A stretch of DNA of 64,000 bases from the NCBI GenBank assembly GCA_018650445.1, contig JABIFX010000062.1:37754-101753 (forward strand), in the 5' to 3' direction. The DNA comes from Fidelibacterota bacterium (GTDB lineage: Bacteria > Fidelibacterota > UBA8477 > JABMPR01). A model generated the notes under the pieces. The model ran no database searches and was not told the origin of the DNA. It was given only the letters and a program-made list of their open reading frames with translations. This document shows positions 45,737 to 54,228 of this stretch, piece after piece. The translations under genes were made by a program, and so were the position numbers. Within the stretch, counting starts at the first letter, position 1. The number at the start of each line of letters is the position of its first letter.

Positions 45737-46594
45737 TTATTTTTTTTGAAATTTCTTCATTAATTCGTTGCCACTACTCTGAGGGATCGAGAAGAACTGC
45801 TCCATTCCTCCTATGAGTTTGTGGACCTCTTTTAGACTATCTGCCTTAAGAAGAGTGCTTTTCAGTTCTGAAAGCTGCAGTTCTGCCTGCAGGGCTGAAT
45901 AGTAAACTCCTGAGATATAGTCACTGCGACTCCAGACGGCCTGGTGAACTTTCGCCAGATCTGCTGAAAAGTAAGCCATGATAAAATTACTCCCATCAAC
46001 TATCAGGTTGAGCCACTGACCTTTCCATTTTTCGCGTACTTGTTTACCCTTTGGATTATGAAAAACCCTGGTTGCTGGAACCACATCATCTTCATAGCTG
46101 TGTGATGCAACCTTAACGCCCCGATCATGCACTTGCATAATGTCTTCCAACAAGGGTTGGAGCGCTGGTAAAAACCCATCAATGAGTACTATATCATTGG
46201 CTTGAGAAAGCAGGACACGACATTTTTCGTAGACCTGCTCAATATTCTTTAAACGATAAACTTTATCATCAGGTTCAGAGGTCTCTATTTGCTTCAAGAA
46301 CCTCTCCGCCCTGTTCTTTTGGTTCATGAAAGTAGTGTGCAGAGCATTCAACAGCTCATCAGATGAGACAGCTGTGCAAAGTCTACTACTCCCTTCCTCA
46401 ACGTAAACGGCACCTTTATTTTCAAGGGTAGTTATCGCTTTGTAAACGTTAGCGGCTGGTTTAGCTATCGCCTGCGAGATTGCATATCCGGTGGAAGCAT
46501 TTGCGCCCAGCAGGAAGGTATACACTTCAGATTCCAGCTGTGTAAACCCAAGATATTCTAGCTCTTCGATCCCATTTGTTGATGATTCTCGCAT
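45737..46594 (-). CDS. TrmB-family transcriptional regulator
   Basis: This 285-aa protein has, at residues 10-75, a TrmB winged helix (YLGFTQLESEVYTFLLGANASTGYAISQAIAKPAANVYKAITTLENKGAVYVEEGSSRLCTAV). A basic or coiled linker (ALHTTFMNQKNRAERFLKQIE) follows, then a phospholipase-D-like sensor domain (DIVLIDGFLPALQPLLEDIMQVHDRGVKVASHSY...GSNFIMAYFSADLAKVHQAVWSRS). TrmB proteins are most common in archaea, where they sense sugars; bacterial members exist. ATG is preceded by GGAG 5 nt away. It is co-oriented with and abuts the aspartyl protease gene, which it may control. Confidence 0.85.
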   Translation of the reverse strand: MRESSTNGIEELEYLGFTQLESEVYTFLLGANASTGYAISQAIAKPAANVYKAITTLENKGAVYVEEGSSRLCTAVSSDELLNALHTTFMNQKNRAERFLKQIETSEPDDKVYRLKNIEQVYEKCRVLLSQANDIVLIDGFLPALQPLLEDIMQVHDRGVKVASHSYEDDVVPATRVFHNPKGKQVREKWKGQWLNLIVDGSNFIMAYFSADLAKVHQAVWSRSDYISGVYYSALQAELQLSELKSTLLKADSLKEVHKLIGGMEQFFSIPQSSGNELMKKFQKK

Positions 46595-46708
46595 AAGGTC
46601 TCCATTTATTAGTTGCTTATACTACTAATATTCAATAAATGCAAACTAATAATTACCAGTTTCATGCTTTGCGATATCAATTATCGTGGGAGGAACAGGA
46701 CAATGAGG

Positions 46709-46735
46709 TATCATACTGAGCTTGTCGAAGTGCTC
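46709..46735. repeat. imperfect palindrome of a common intergenic repeat type
   Basis: ACTGAGCTTGTCGAAGT and flanks resemble the short 'TTCGACAAGCTCAGT' palindromic repeats that recur in intergenic DNA of many FCB-group genomes. This is recognised from memory. Only one clear copy is in this window. Confidence 0.4.
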
Positions 46736-46760
46736 TCGAAATGTCCCAATTTTAGTCGAG

Positions 46761-46825
46761 ATTTGGCTGCGAGCTTCGCTCTCGCCTTCTTCCATGACTT
46801 GCCATTGGCAACTCATTCCTGATGA
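46761..46825. repeat. degenerate repeat unit A
   Basis: It begins AGATTTGGC, contains GAGCTTCGCTCTCGCC and ends GATGAACTCCT. The unit at 46925-46990 starts and ends the same way (AGATTTGGC, AGCTTTGCTTCCGCC, GGTGAACTCCT). They appear to be diverged copies of one dispersed element. Confidence 0.5.
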
Positions 46826-46874
46826 ACTCCTGTGCTTCGCAGTATGATCGTTCAACTCATACCCTCAGTAACAC

Positions 46875-46906
46875 AAAAAAGTCCTCCCGAATGGGAAGGC
46901 TTTTTT
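46875..46906 (-). terminator. terminator-like hairpin after the tRNA fragment
   Basis: AAAAAAGTCCTCCC pairs with GGGAAGGCTTTTTT with one G-T wobble and a 4-nt loop. Read on either strand it ends in a T-run. It follows the tRNA-Asn 3' fragment in the same order as the true tRNA and its terminator. Confidence 0.6.
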
Positions 46907-46912
46907 GTTTTA

Positions 46913-46930
46913 CTCCGGAGGAGAGATTTG
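46913..46930 (-). repeat. duplicate of tRNA-Asn 3' end
   Basis: CTCCGGAGGAGAGATTTG is identical to 47056-47073 in the intact tRNA gene. It has no matching 5' half. Confidence 0.75.
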
Positions 46931-46990
46931 GCGTTCAGCTTTGCTTCCGCCTCTGCTTCGTTTCACTACGCGGTGAACTCCTCTCCGTTC
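46925..46990. repeat. degenerate repeat unit B
   Basis: This is the second copy of the unit described at 46761-46825. It lies between the tRNA 3' fragment and the terminator of the true tRNA gene. Confidence 0.5.
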
Positions 46991-47012
46991 AAATCTGTCA
47001 CGAAGTGACTAT

Positions 47013-47053
47013 AAACAAAAAGACCCCATCTTTCGATGAGGTCTTTTTGTTTA
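47013..47053 (-). terminator. terminator of tRNA-Asn
   Basis: AAAGACC(C)CATC and GATGAGGTCTTT form a stem with TTTC in the loop, and a T-run follows on the minus strand. It starts directly after the tRNA 3' end. Confidence 0.8.
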
Positions 47054-47055
47054 TG

Positions 47056-47127
47056 CTCCGGAGGAGAGATTTGAACTCCCAACCTAGTGATTAACAGTCA
47101 CCCGCTCTACCGTTGAGCTACTCCGGA
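47056..47127 (-). tRNA. tRNA-Asn (GTT)
   Basis: The minus strand folds into a full cloverleaf: acceptor TCCGGAG/CTCCGGA, D arm GCTC...GAGC, anticodon arm with loop CTGTTAA (anticodon GTT), and T arm with TTCAAAT. The discriminator is G. CCA is not encoded and would be added enzymatically. Confidence 0.95.
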
Positions 47128-47146
47128 ATTACCTAAAAAGCTCGCG

Positions 47147-47175
47147 AATATAAACTTCGCCATATAGGCTGTCAA
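47147..47175 (-). promoter_or_regulatory. sigma-70 promoter of tRNA-Asn
   Basis: A consensus TTGACA (47170-47175) is separated by exactly 17 nt from TATATT (47147-47152) on the minus strand. Transcription should start near 47140, about 13 nt before the tRNA. This shows that housekeeping promoters of this organism follow the ordinary sigma-70 form, at least here. Confidence 0.85.
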
Positions 47176-47179
47176 CTGC

Positions 47180-47668
47180 TTACAGGGTGATTTTTTCAAA
47201 ATGTGGTTTTAAGACATCGTAAGACTCTTTCAAACCCTGGACCAGAACCTTGGCATGTCCCGTCACAGGCATGAAATTGGTATCCCCTGCCCAACGTGGC
47301 ACGATATGAAAATGGATGTGTTCAGCAATACCTGCTCCGGCTATGGCACCTTCATTCAAACCAAGATTAAATCCTTCAGCTCTAAATTCTGCACGGAGAA
47401 TCTTCATGCTTTCCTGAGCAAGCGCCATGATCTCAGCTAAGGTGCTGGCTGGCAATGATTCCATAAGATGAGTGTGCTCATAAGGGGCAATCATGATATG
47501 ACCGTTATTGTAGGGATACAGATTCATCAAAATACAGCAGTTCTCACCCCGATACAGGAGCAGATCCTCACGATCCGTATCGTTTTTCGGCTTATCGCAA
47601 AATATGCAGCCCTCCTGCTTAATGGACCGTATGTATTCCATACGCCAGGGTGCCCACATTTTTTCCAT
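47180..47668 (-). CDS. HIT-family nucleotide hydrolase
   Basis: This 162-aa protein has MWAPWRMEYI near the N-terminus, the usual start of Ap4A-phosphorylase-like HIT proteins. It has two Cys (CIFCDKP) that may bind zinc, ENCCILMNLYPYNNGHIMIAPYEHT, and the histidine triad AEHIHFHIVPRWAGD (about residues 113-127). HIT proteins hydrolyse dinucleoside polyphosphates or nucleotide conjugates in the cytosol using the middle His. It ends next to the tRNA-Asn promoter and starts about 107 bp after the EF-G-like gene's stop; a hairpin at 47688-47728 separates the two. Confidence 0.9.
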   Translation of the reverse strand: MEKMWAPWRMEYIRSIKQEGCIFCDKPKNDTDREDLLLYRGENCCILMNLYPYNNGHIMIAPYEHTHLMESLPASTLAEIMALAQESMKILRAEFRAEGFNLGLNEGAIAGAGIAEHIHFHIVPRWAGDTNFMPVTGHAKVLVQGLKESYDVLKPHFEKITL

Positions 47669-47687
47669 AATTACTCCAGAGTTAAGA

Positions 47688-47728
47688 AGAGCCGAACCGT
47701 CTCTATTTCTCAGGGACGCTCCGGCTCT
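47688..47728 (-). terminator. hairpin after the EF-G-like gene
   Basis: AGAGCCG (47688-47694) and CGGCTCT (47722-47728) close a longer imperfect stem (GTC/GAC inside). A weak TCTTCTTAA tail follows on the minus strand. It may act as a partial terminator between the EF-G-like gene and the HIT gene. Confidence 0.45.
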
Positions 47729-47775
47729 GGGATATTCAATTGATCACACTTTCAAATCATGTGATCGAGGTTTAT

Positions 47776-49845
47776 TTATTCCTCTTCTTTTGCAGCTTCA
47801 AGAGCAACAATCAGCTTGGTCTCTTCTTCCTTAGGCAGCTCAGCATAATGCGAGAATTTCTGCTTATGAGAAGCTTTTCCCTGGGTAAGAGAACGCAGGG
47901 TTGAAGCATATTTAAAGAGATTTGCCTGGGGAATTTTAGCTTTAAGAACCTGATAATGTCCTTCGGCGTCCATTCCCAGAATCCGACCACGCTTGGCAGT
48001 CAGATCACCCATGACATCACCCATGTAATCTTCAGGAACGCGAACTTCAACATCAAATATAGGTTCTAGCAGGGTTGGCTTTGCCTGTTGACATGCATCG
48101 CGAAAAGCCCCTTTACCAGCAATCTGGAAGGCAATATCCTTGGAATCAACTGGATGCATTTTTCCATCATAAAAAGTTGCTTTCACATCTACGATGGGAA
48201 AACCAGCAATGAAGCCTTCATGTGAGGCAGCAGTGATTCCCTTTTCTACAGACGGTACAAAGACACGATCAACATTTTGTCCAACCAGTGTCTCTTCAAA
48301 AACAATTCCCTCGCCCCGTGGCAATGGAGCAACTCTCAGCATGACTTCAGCAAACTGACCAGCGCCACCTGATTGTTTCTTATGACGATATCTCGCCTCA
48401 GCATTGCCTTTGATGGTTTCACGGTAAGCGATCTTAGGTTCAACCAGCTCAATCTGAACTTTGAAGCGCTCTTTCAGTTTTTCAAAAGCAACATTAATTT
48501 GCAATTCGCCTTGTCCGGAAAGGACAGTTTGATGTAATTCAGAGTCTACTTCATAAAGCAGTGTTGGATCTTCCTCATGCAGCAGGGTCAGACCAGAACT
48601 GATTTTATCTTCTTCACCCTTAACCAGTGAGATCACTGCAAATTGGATATTTGGTCCTGGAAATTCAGTGGCCTTGAGGGTCACAGGATTTTTGGGATGT
48701 GAAAGGGTATCGCCAGTGTGGGATATTTTCAGTTTTACTGTGGCACCAATATCTCCAGCATTGATAGCATGAACTTCATCTCTATCATGACCATTAATTG
48801 AATAGACATGACCGAGACGCTCACTACCACTTCTGTTGGGGTTAGCCAGATCCATACCTGATGTAATCTGCCCTGCGTAAACCCGGAACAGACTCAATTC
48901 ACCCACGTGGGCTTCACTCATGGTCTTAAAGATCAGAGCAGCTGTTTCTTTGGGATTGTCAGCATGTAATTCAGTGCCGTCTTCTGCAGTGGCAGCTGGC
49001 ATGTCTGCTGGTGAGGGGTAATATTTCTGAATTAATTCCATCAGGCGTGAAGCACCAACATTTGGAATGGAAGCTGTACAGAATACAGGGAAGATTTGTT
49101 TATGTATGATGGCTTCACGTAAACCGTGACGTAAATCATCTTCTGACAATTCACCTTGATCAAAATATTTTTCCATCAAAGCTTCATCTGATTCTGCGAC
49201 CTGTTCAACCAGCTCAGTGTACATGGTCTCTACTTCATCAGCAACCGCTTCTGGCAGATCTTCCATGGTGTATTTGCCACTACTGTCTTTGAATACCAGG
49301 GTCTTTTTGCGGATGATATCTACAATTTTGTTAAAGCCGATGCCTTCATTGACAGGAAGCTGCAATGCAGTGACGTGGTTGCCATAGGATTCTTTAATGC
49401 TATCAAAAGCTTTGTGAAAATCAGAATGTTCTTTATCCAGTCCAGTAACTACAAAAGTACGGGGAATGTGGTAATCATGGCTATAATTCCACATGTTTTC
49501 GGTGCCCATTTCGGGACCGTGAGTTCCATCAACAACAATTAGACTGGTATCGGCGACCCTCACTGCACTCAGTGCGTCACCTACAAAATCTGTAAATCCT
49601 GGGGTATCTAAAATATTTAATTTAGTTTCCTGCCACTCAATGGCCATCAATGATGTACCAACTGAGCACTGACGTTCGATCTCTTCGGGACGATAGTCAG
49701 ATTTGGTGTTTCCTTCTGCAATGGTCCCCATCCGTGTGGTTAGTCCTGCAGAGTGCAGCATGGCTTCAGTCAAGGCGGTTTTACCTGACGAAGCGTGGCC
49801 GACAATGGCAACGTTTCGGATATCCTTTGTCAAATAGTCTTTCAT
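47776..49845 (-). CDS. elongation factor G-like GTPase (divergent paralogue)
   Basis: It is 689 aa from ATG 49845, which follows GAGGAGTTGAGA. The EF-G layout is complete: G domain (1-280), domain II (300-390), domain III (about 400-470), domain IV (about 480-590) and domain V (590-670). The P-loop is GHASSGKT and G3 is DTPGF. The G4 motif, normally NKxD, reads TGLDKE, so the guanine-binding Asn and Lys are replaced. Domain IV starts YRETIKGNAEARYRHKKQSGGAGQFAEV. These marks fit the EF-G2/EF-G-like branch rather than the main fusA. It may act in translocation under stress or in recycling; the role of this branch is poorly known. It stands as a single gene with no rpsL/rpsG neighbours. Confidence 0.9.
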   Translation of the reverse strand: MKDYLTKDIRNVAIVGHASSGKTALTEAMLHSAGLTTRMGTIAEGNTKSDYRPEEIERQCSVGTSLMAIEWQETKLNILDTPGFTDFVGDALSAVRVADTSLIVVDGTHGPEMGTENMWNYSHDYHIPRTFVVTGLDKEHSDFHKAFDSIKESYGNHVTALQLPVNEGIGFNKIVDIIRKKTLVFKDSSGKYTMEDLPEAVADEVETMYTELVEQVAESDEALMEKYFDQGELSEDDLRHGLREAIIHKQIFPVFCTASIPNVGASRLMELIQKYYPSPADMPAATAEDGTELHADNPKETAALIFKTMSEAHVGELSLFRVYAGQITSGMDLANPNRSGSERLGHVYSINGHDRDEVHAINAGDIGATVKLKISHTGDTLSHPKNPVTLKATEFPGPNIQFAVISLVKGEEDKISSGLTLLHEEDPTLLYEVDSELHQTVLSGQGELQINVAFEKLKERFKVQIELVEPKIAYRETIKGNAEARYRHKKQSGGAGQFAEVMLRVAPLPRGEGIVFEETLVGQNVDRVFVPSVEKGITAASHEGFIAGFPIVDVKATFYDGKMHPVDSKDIAFQIAGKGAFRDACQQAKPTLLEPIFDVEVRVPEDYMGDVMGDLTAKRGRILGMDAEGHYQVLKAKIPQANLFKYASTLRSLTQGKASHKQKFSHYAELPKEEETKLIVALEAAKEEE

Positions 49846-50092
49846 TCTCAACTCCTCGATAATGTTAAGCGTATATAATTAAATTTTTCATACCACGAGA
49901 CATGGCATGAAAACTGGTTATTTGTTTGATCCAGAGAAGCATAAATAATAATATTTCGGCTCAATTATTGAGCGTCCAAAAATCTCTATATTTTGAGGAT
50001 TCGCAAGACATTTTTTAACTCTCCGAGTCGGTTATCTATAACGAATTGAGGTAGATTTGCTGGGTATAGTAATGGGGACTAAATCCTAACGC

Positions 50093-52060
50093 CTAACTCG
50101 TTCCATCTGCTACTTCTGTCGGGATGCCAGAATACCGGCCCACAATAAATGTAACATCATCTTCAAAGGAAGATTTGCGATTAAATTTTTCGATCTTATC
50201 CAGCAACAGACTGGCAATGAGAGAAACGTTTTGATCCAGATGATTCTGTACGGCACCGATGAGACCACTTTCATCCAACAATTGGCCGGCACTTCCTACG
50301 ATCTCAGTAACACCGTCAGTGTACATGAGCAGTAAATCACCATTTCTTAACGGAACCTCACCCATTTCGTAGGTGAACTCAGGATCAAAACCCAGCAGCG
50401 GTCCCCCGCTTTCCAGACGATCAATACTTCCATCCTCGTGAAATATAAGTGGTGCAGGATGCCCGGCGTTCACATATCGGACCACGCCCTCATCCACATC
50501 CATCTTGGACAAGAAAAAGGTGATCTGCTCATCCAACTCAGTTTCATTAGTTAAATATTTGTTCAGGTTGCTCATCGTAGTGGCGAGAGGAAGGTTCTTT
50601 TGAGTTTCGTTCAGGTAAGCCGCGTAAAAATTTGACATAATGAGGGCACCGGAGATTCCTTTGCCAACCACATCCCCAATACCAATATTAAAAACATCCT
50701 CGGGCTTGTTGGAAAGATCGTAAAAGTCCCCACTTATTTGCCTGCAGGGAATATATCTGAGGTCAAATGAAACTTCCTCATGGGTCGGAATTTGATTGGG
50801 AAGCAGTGATTTCTGAATACTCTCAGCTTTCGCCATATCCTCACTTAAACCACTTTGTATATTGACATGCTTATCAATTTTGTAGCGTTCCATCAACACG
50901 CCGGCCTGGGTGGCAATGGTTTGGAGAAAATCTAGATCATCCTCACTAAAAGCAGCAACACGATTGGATTCCAGATTCATGGCACCGTAAATAATGGAAC
51001 CACCGGCAATGGGAACACACAATTCAGAACGGGAGTCTGTTCTTCCAGACAAATAGTTTTTTTCTCGTCGAACATCGGGGATGGAAATGGGTTTTTTAGA
51101 TGCTATACATCTACCTACTATGCCCCTACCAATTTTTAATTTTAAAGGATTTAGACGACGGATATCATATCCGCGTTGGAGAAATTTTTCGATATTCACA
51201 CCTTCTGATGAAGCCAGAAAGACACCACAGGCATCAAACGGAACAATGGTGTTTACTTCGTCTAACAGCAGATTAAAGATGCGGGTTGTATTTCGCGTTG
51301 CTGCCATTTTGTTGGCAATAAGTGTGAGAGCTTCCTGCTTCCGAGCTTCCAATTGGATACGATGATAAAGTTTCCGTTTTTCCAGTAAAACGGCAATTTG
51401 ATCCACGACAAAATTGTAAAGCGTTCCAGAACGTCTCGCCTGCATATCCATGGGCATTTTATCCAGTAAAATAAATCCAGCCAATCTGTTGTTGGTTTTT
51501 AAAGGAATCGCCCATTGGAACAATTTAAAACTTCGATAGTCCATGGCAGGCACATCAAGGGGTTCAGTATGCAAATCGTTGACACTGTATTTGACGTTCA
51601 CGAGATGGTGATTGGTATCAACGAGCTTTTTGAGGATTTCGTGTTCACTATCCAGCGTGATACCATCCAGGAAGATGGGTTTGGGTGCGATAGAGGATTC
51701 AACTCTAAAAACCCCCTTACGTCTCACAAAAAGTGCTACAATGTCTGATTCAAAAAGATGATTCAGGGTATCTGGGACCATATCCAACATATCCCGGTAG
51801 GTTTCTACCTTTTCAAGATCGTCAAGGATAGTTCGGAAATTTTCGTTTCGTTCGTAATAAGTGGATGCAATAAGCCGCAACACAAGTTTACGTCCCCTGG
51901 ACCGCAGAGGTCGATACAAATTGATGATTATGGTGGCAAAAACCACGTTGGCCAGAATAGGGTGCTCACCAAATCCCAGATACTGGTTCACCAGATAGCC
52001 CAATATTGAAAAAATGATGATAAGCACCAGGGAGACCAGGAGTTCTTCGCGTCTAAGCAT
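50093..52060 (-). CDS. membrane-bound GAF-SpoIIE protein phosphatase
   Basis: It is 655 aa from ATG 52060, whose SD GGGAG sits in the upstream gene; a longer frame to 52111 is less likely. Two membrane helices (VSLVLIIIFSILGYLVNQYLG, ILANVVFATIIINLY) are followed by a helical linker, a first GAF-like region and a clear GAF domain (about 250-400; FDACGVFLAS, GRGIVGRCIASKKPISIPDV). The C-terminal PP2C/SpoIIE domain has metal-binding Asp in ISGDFYDL, GIGDVVGKGISGAL and FEDDVTFIVG. Such enzymes dephosphorylate anti-anti-sigma factors in signalling. It overlaps the preceding 96-aa gene by 8 bp and ends a long operon. Confidence 0.9.
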   Translation of the reverse strand: MLRREELLVSLVLIIIFSILGYLVNQYLGFGEHPILANVVFATIIINLYRPLRSRGRKLVLRLIASTYYERNENFRTILDDLEKVETYRDMLDMVPDTLNHLFESDIVALFVRRKGVFRVESSIAPKPIFLDGITLDSEHEILKKLVDTNHHLVNVKYSVNDLHTEPLDVPAMDYRSFKLFQWAIPLKTNNRLAGFILLDKMPMDMQARRSGTLYNFVVDQIAVLLEKRKLYHRIQLEARKQEALTLIANKMAATRNTTRIFNLLLDEVNTIVPFDACGVFLASSEGVNIEKFLQRGYDIRRLNPLKLKIGRGIVGRCIASKKPISIPDVRREKNYLSGRTDSRSELCVPIAGGSIIYGAMNLESNRVAAFSEDDLDFLQTIATQAGVLMERYKIDKHVNIQSGLSEDMAKAESIQKSLLPNQIPTHEEVSFDLRYIPCRQISGDFYDLSNKPEDVFNIGIGDVVGKGISGALIMSNFYAAYLNETQKNLPLATTMSNLNKYLTNETELDEQITFFLSKMDVDEGVVRYVNAGHPAPLIFHEDGSIDRLESGGPLLGFDPEFTYEMGEVPLRNGDLLLMYTDGVTEIVGSAGQLLDESGLIGAVQNHLDQNVSLIASLLLDKIEKFNRKSSFEDDVTFIVGRYSGIPTEVADGTS

Positions 52061-52343
52061 GTTGCTCTCCCTGGTCAAAAAGTGTTTCCGCACCGCCACC
52101 AACTTCTTCAATCATGGAGCGTAGGACGGGAAGAACACTCAATTGGGACAAGTCTTCAGTGGCAAATATTCGTGAAAACGCATAATTCTGATGTGTGACA
52201 GGAATGAGCCTGTTAATGATAATGACCCGCTCCGATTTTATTCGGCAGGCATCTCCCTTGAAATCGCCTTTTTCATAGCGTATGGTGTAGCCTAATTTTT
52301 CAGCCAGAGATTCGAATTCATCTCTTATGCGATCAGCTTTCAT
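52053..52343 (-). CDS. small unknown protein in SpoIIE operon
   Basis: This 96-aa protein has no signal or membrane segment. It reads MKADRIRDEFESLAEKLGYTIRYEKGDFKGDACRIKSERVI..., a mixed helix/strand pattern. The family is not recognised. It starts at the base after the stop codon of the mannose-1-phosphate guanylyltransferase gene and overlaps the phosphatase gene by 8 bp, so co-expression is very likely and the gene is probably real. Confidence 0.7.
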   Translation of the reverse strand: MKADRIRDEFESLAEKLGYTIRYEKGDFKGDACRIKSERVIIINRLIPVTHQNYAFSRIFATEDLSQLSVLPVLRSMIEEVGGGAETLFDQGEQHA

Positions 52344-53414
52344 TTATAGTAATGAGTTCCTTTTCTCTTTTTCAAAACCATCCACGAGTTCCTTTACCCG
52401 TTCAGTCTGTCCCCGAGGAATGATCAGAAGGGCATCTTTGGTATCAATAACCACCAGATCATCCACTCCTACAATGGCTACTGTTTTCCCCTCTGCAAAT
52501 ACCAGATTATTTTCTGACCCATGAAATATCACTTCACCTTTTGAAACGTTTTTGTCCTTGTCCTTCTTTCGCATTTCATGGACAGCATCCCACGAGCCAA
52601 CATCATTCCATGAAAAGTCCACACGAACGACATAGACGTTTCGAGCTTTTTCCATGACGCCATAATCAATAGATATACTTCTCAGAGTAGCCCACTCTAC
52701 GGTGAGCACTGAATCCCAGACAGGTTTGCCAATGGCACCCCTGATATTTTCCAAACTGTCCCATATTTCTGGCAGAAATTCCTGAAAACTTTTCAGGATA
52801 CTATCAACTCGCCAGACAAACATGCCACTATTCCATAAAAAATCACCGCTCCCCAAAAAGAGTTCGGCAGTTTTCAGGTCGGGTTTCTCCGCAAATGCCT
52901 TCACGGCAAAAATGGGTTCATCTGGATTGGTGCGATCATGGAACTGGATATATCCATAGCCAGTAGCAGGTCGAGTTGGAACCACTCCAAAGGTGACCAG
53001 ACCCCTCATCTCGTTAGCAATTTTTATTCCCTGCTGCATATATTCTGAAAATGATTTTACATCCTGAATATAATGATCTGCCGGAAAAACACCCATGACG
53101 GCGTCTGGATCCCTGTCCTGGATAATAATAGCTGCCAATCCAATAGCTGGTGCGGTATTTTTACCTTCTGGTTCAATAAGAATATTTTCTTCTGGTAGTT
53201 CAGGACATTCCTGTCGAATGACTTTTTCCTGATCTGAATTTGTAATGATGAGAATCTGATCGGCGGTTGTGAAATTTTTCAAGCGATCAACTGTCATGCG
53301 CAGCATACTCTCATCACCAGCTATGGGTAGAAGCTGCTTTGGAGTAGCCCGACGGCTCTGTGGCCAGAAGCGCTTACCAACGCCACCTGCCATTATGACT
53401 GCAAAAAAAGACAT
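52344..53414 (-). CDS. manC: mannose-1-phosphate guanylyltransferase
   Basis: This 356-aa protein has the nucleotidyltransferase signature FFAVIMAGGVGKRFWPQSRRATPKQLLPI at the N-terminus. FPADHYI, GYGYIQF and FAEKPD..TA..FL..G.FLWNSGMFVWR follow, then SIDYGVMEKA and DFSWNDVGSWDA: all typical of GDP-mannose pyrophosphorylases. It lacks the C-terminal isomerase half of the bifunctional ManC/AlgA type. It makes GDP-mannose for surface polysaccharides. The gene starts 25 bp after dapF. Confidence 0.92.
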   Translation of the reverse strand: MSFFAVIMAGGVGKRFWPQSRRATPKQLLPIAGDESMLRMTVDRLKNFTTADQILIITNSDQEKVIRQECPELPEENILIEPEGKNTAPAIGLAAIIIQDRDPDAVMGVFPADHYIQDVKSFSEYMQQGIKIANEMRGLVTFGVVPTRPATGYGYIQFHDRTNPDEPIFAVKAFAEKPDLKTAELFLGSGDFLWNSGMFVWRVDSILKSFQEFLPEIWDSLENIRGAIGKPVWDSVLTVEWATLRSISIDYGVMEKARNVYVVRVDFSWNDVGSWDAVHEMRKKDKDKNVSKGEVIFHGSENNLVFAEGKTVAIVGVDDLVVIDTKDALLIIPRGQTERVKELVDGFEKEKRNSLL

Positions 53415-53439
53415 ATCTCTTCTTTTCTCCTCTTTTCTT

Positions 53440-54228
53440 CTAATTACAATGAAGCTTGGATAGCGATAAATGACCTTTGAAAACTAATTGCGCAGGTCCC
53501 TTTAACCAATACTGATTTCCCCGCTGATCTACTTCCAGATCTCCACCTGGGAATGAGAGTCTGATGGGCCATTCAAAGTTCCATTTTTTATGCGCAAAAA
53601 TCGCTGTAGCCACTGCACCGGTCCCACAGGCCAGGGTTTCCACATTGACACCCCGCTCCCAGGTCCTCACCTTGACAGAGTGAGACAATTTCTCCACAAT
53701 ATTAACATTGGTACCCAATGGATGTGCTTCATGAGAGTTCATTTTTCTCCCAAGGGGATCAAGATTTTCTGAGGCAGCATCCTGTGAGGGAATAATTAAG
53801 TGGGGTACACCCGTATCGATAAATCCGCAACCAATTCTGGGAATATCCCAACCCTGTAACTCTCCATTAACTATAATTTCCACATCCACCAGATCGCCAT
53901 GTATGCTATAATAATGAATCCCGTCATCTGCAGAAAAAGTTCCAGATGATTTCGCCCGGCCCAGGAATTCGGCAAAGCTCACCAGGCAACGGGCACCATT
54001 CCCACACATTTCTCCCCGGGAACCATCCGCATTAAAATAATTCATTTGAAAGTCTGCTGAATTGTGGGGCTGAAGAATCAATATGCCATCTGCACCAATC
54101 CCAAAATGACGATCACAAATACTAACAATCTGCTGAACAGTAAGTTTTAGATCCCCATTCCAGTTTTCAAAAATGACAAAATCGTTGCCTGCACCTACGT
54201 ACTTATAACAATCAATCGGTTTACTCAT
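53440..54228 (-). CDS. dapF: diaminopimelate epimerase
   Basis: This 262-aa protein has the two catalytic Cys motifs: MCGNGARCL (about residue 75) and ACGTGAVATAIF (about 205). The N-terminal YKYVGAGNDFVIFEN and central GVPHLI...N..NI are also typical. It converts LL- to meso-diaminopimelate for lysine and peptidoglycan synthesis. Its start overlaps the stop of the preceding Ig-like lipoprotein gene by 8 bp. Confidence 0.95.
   Translation of the reverse strand: MSKPIDCYKYVGAGNDFVIFENWNGDLKLTVQQIVSICDRHFGIGADGILILQPHNSADFQMNYFNADGSRGEMCGNGARCLVSFAEFLGRAKSSGTFSADDGIHYYSIHGDLVDVEIIVNGELQGWDIPRIGCGFIDTGVPHLIIPSQDAASENLDPLGRKMNSHEAHPLGTNVNIVEKLSHSVKVRTWERGVNVETLACGTGAVATAIFAHKKWNFEWPIRLSFPGGDLEVDQRGNQYWLKGPAQLVFKGHLSLSKLHCN

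Larger units (their letters stand above)
46595..47055. other. repeat-rich intergenic region downstream of tRNA-Asn
   Basis: No protein gene is supported; three short overlapping ORFs run through repeats. It holds two related repeat units (about 46761-46825 and 46925-46990, both AGATTTGGC...GAACTCCT), a 3' tRNA-Asn fragment (46913-46930), two terminator hairpins and an imperfect palindrome ACTGAGCTTGTCGAAGT near 46715. Confidence 0.6.

Noticed and set aside
46613..47094. three short ORFs near the tRNA gene (69, 69 and 90 codons)
   Set aside because: They run through repeats, terminators and the tRNA gene itself, so they are not credible proteins.
46861..47130. genomic island or prophage at tRNA-Asn
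   Set aside because: Only 140 bp separate the two 3' ends and no integrase or cargo is present. A scar is possible and is reported as a finding, but not an element.
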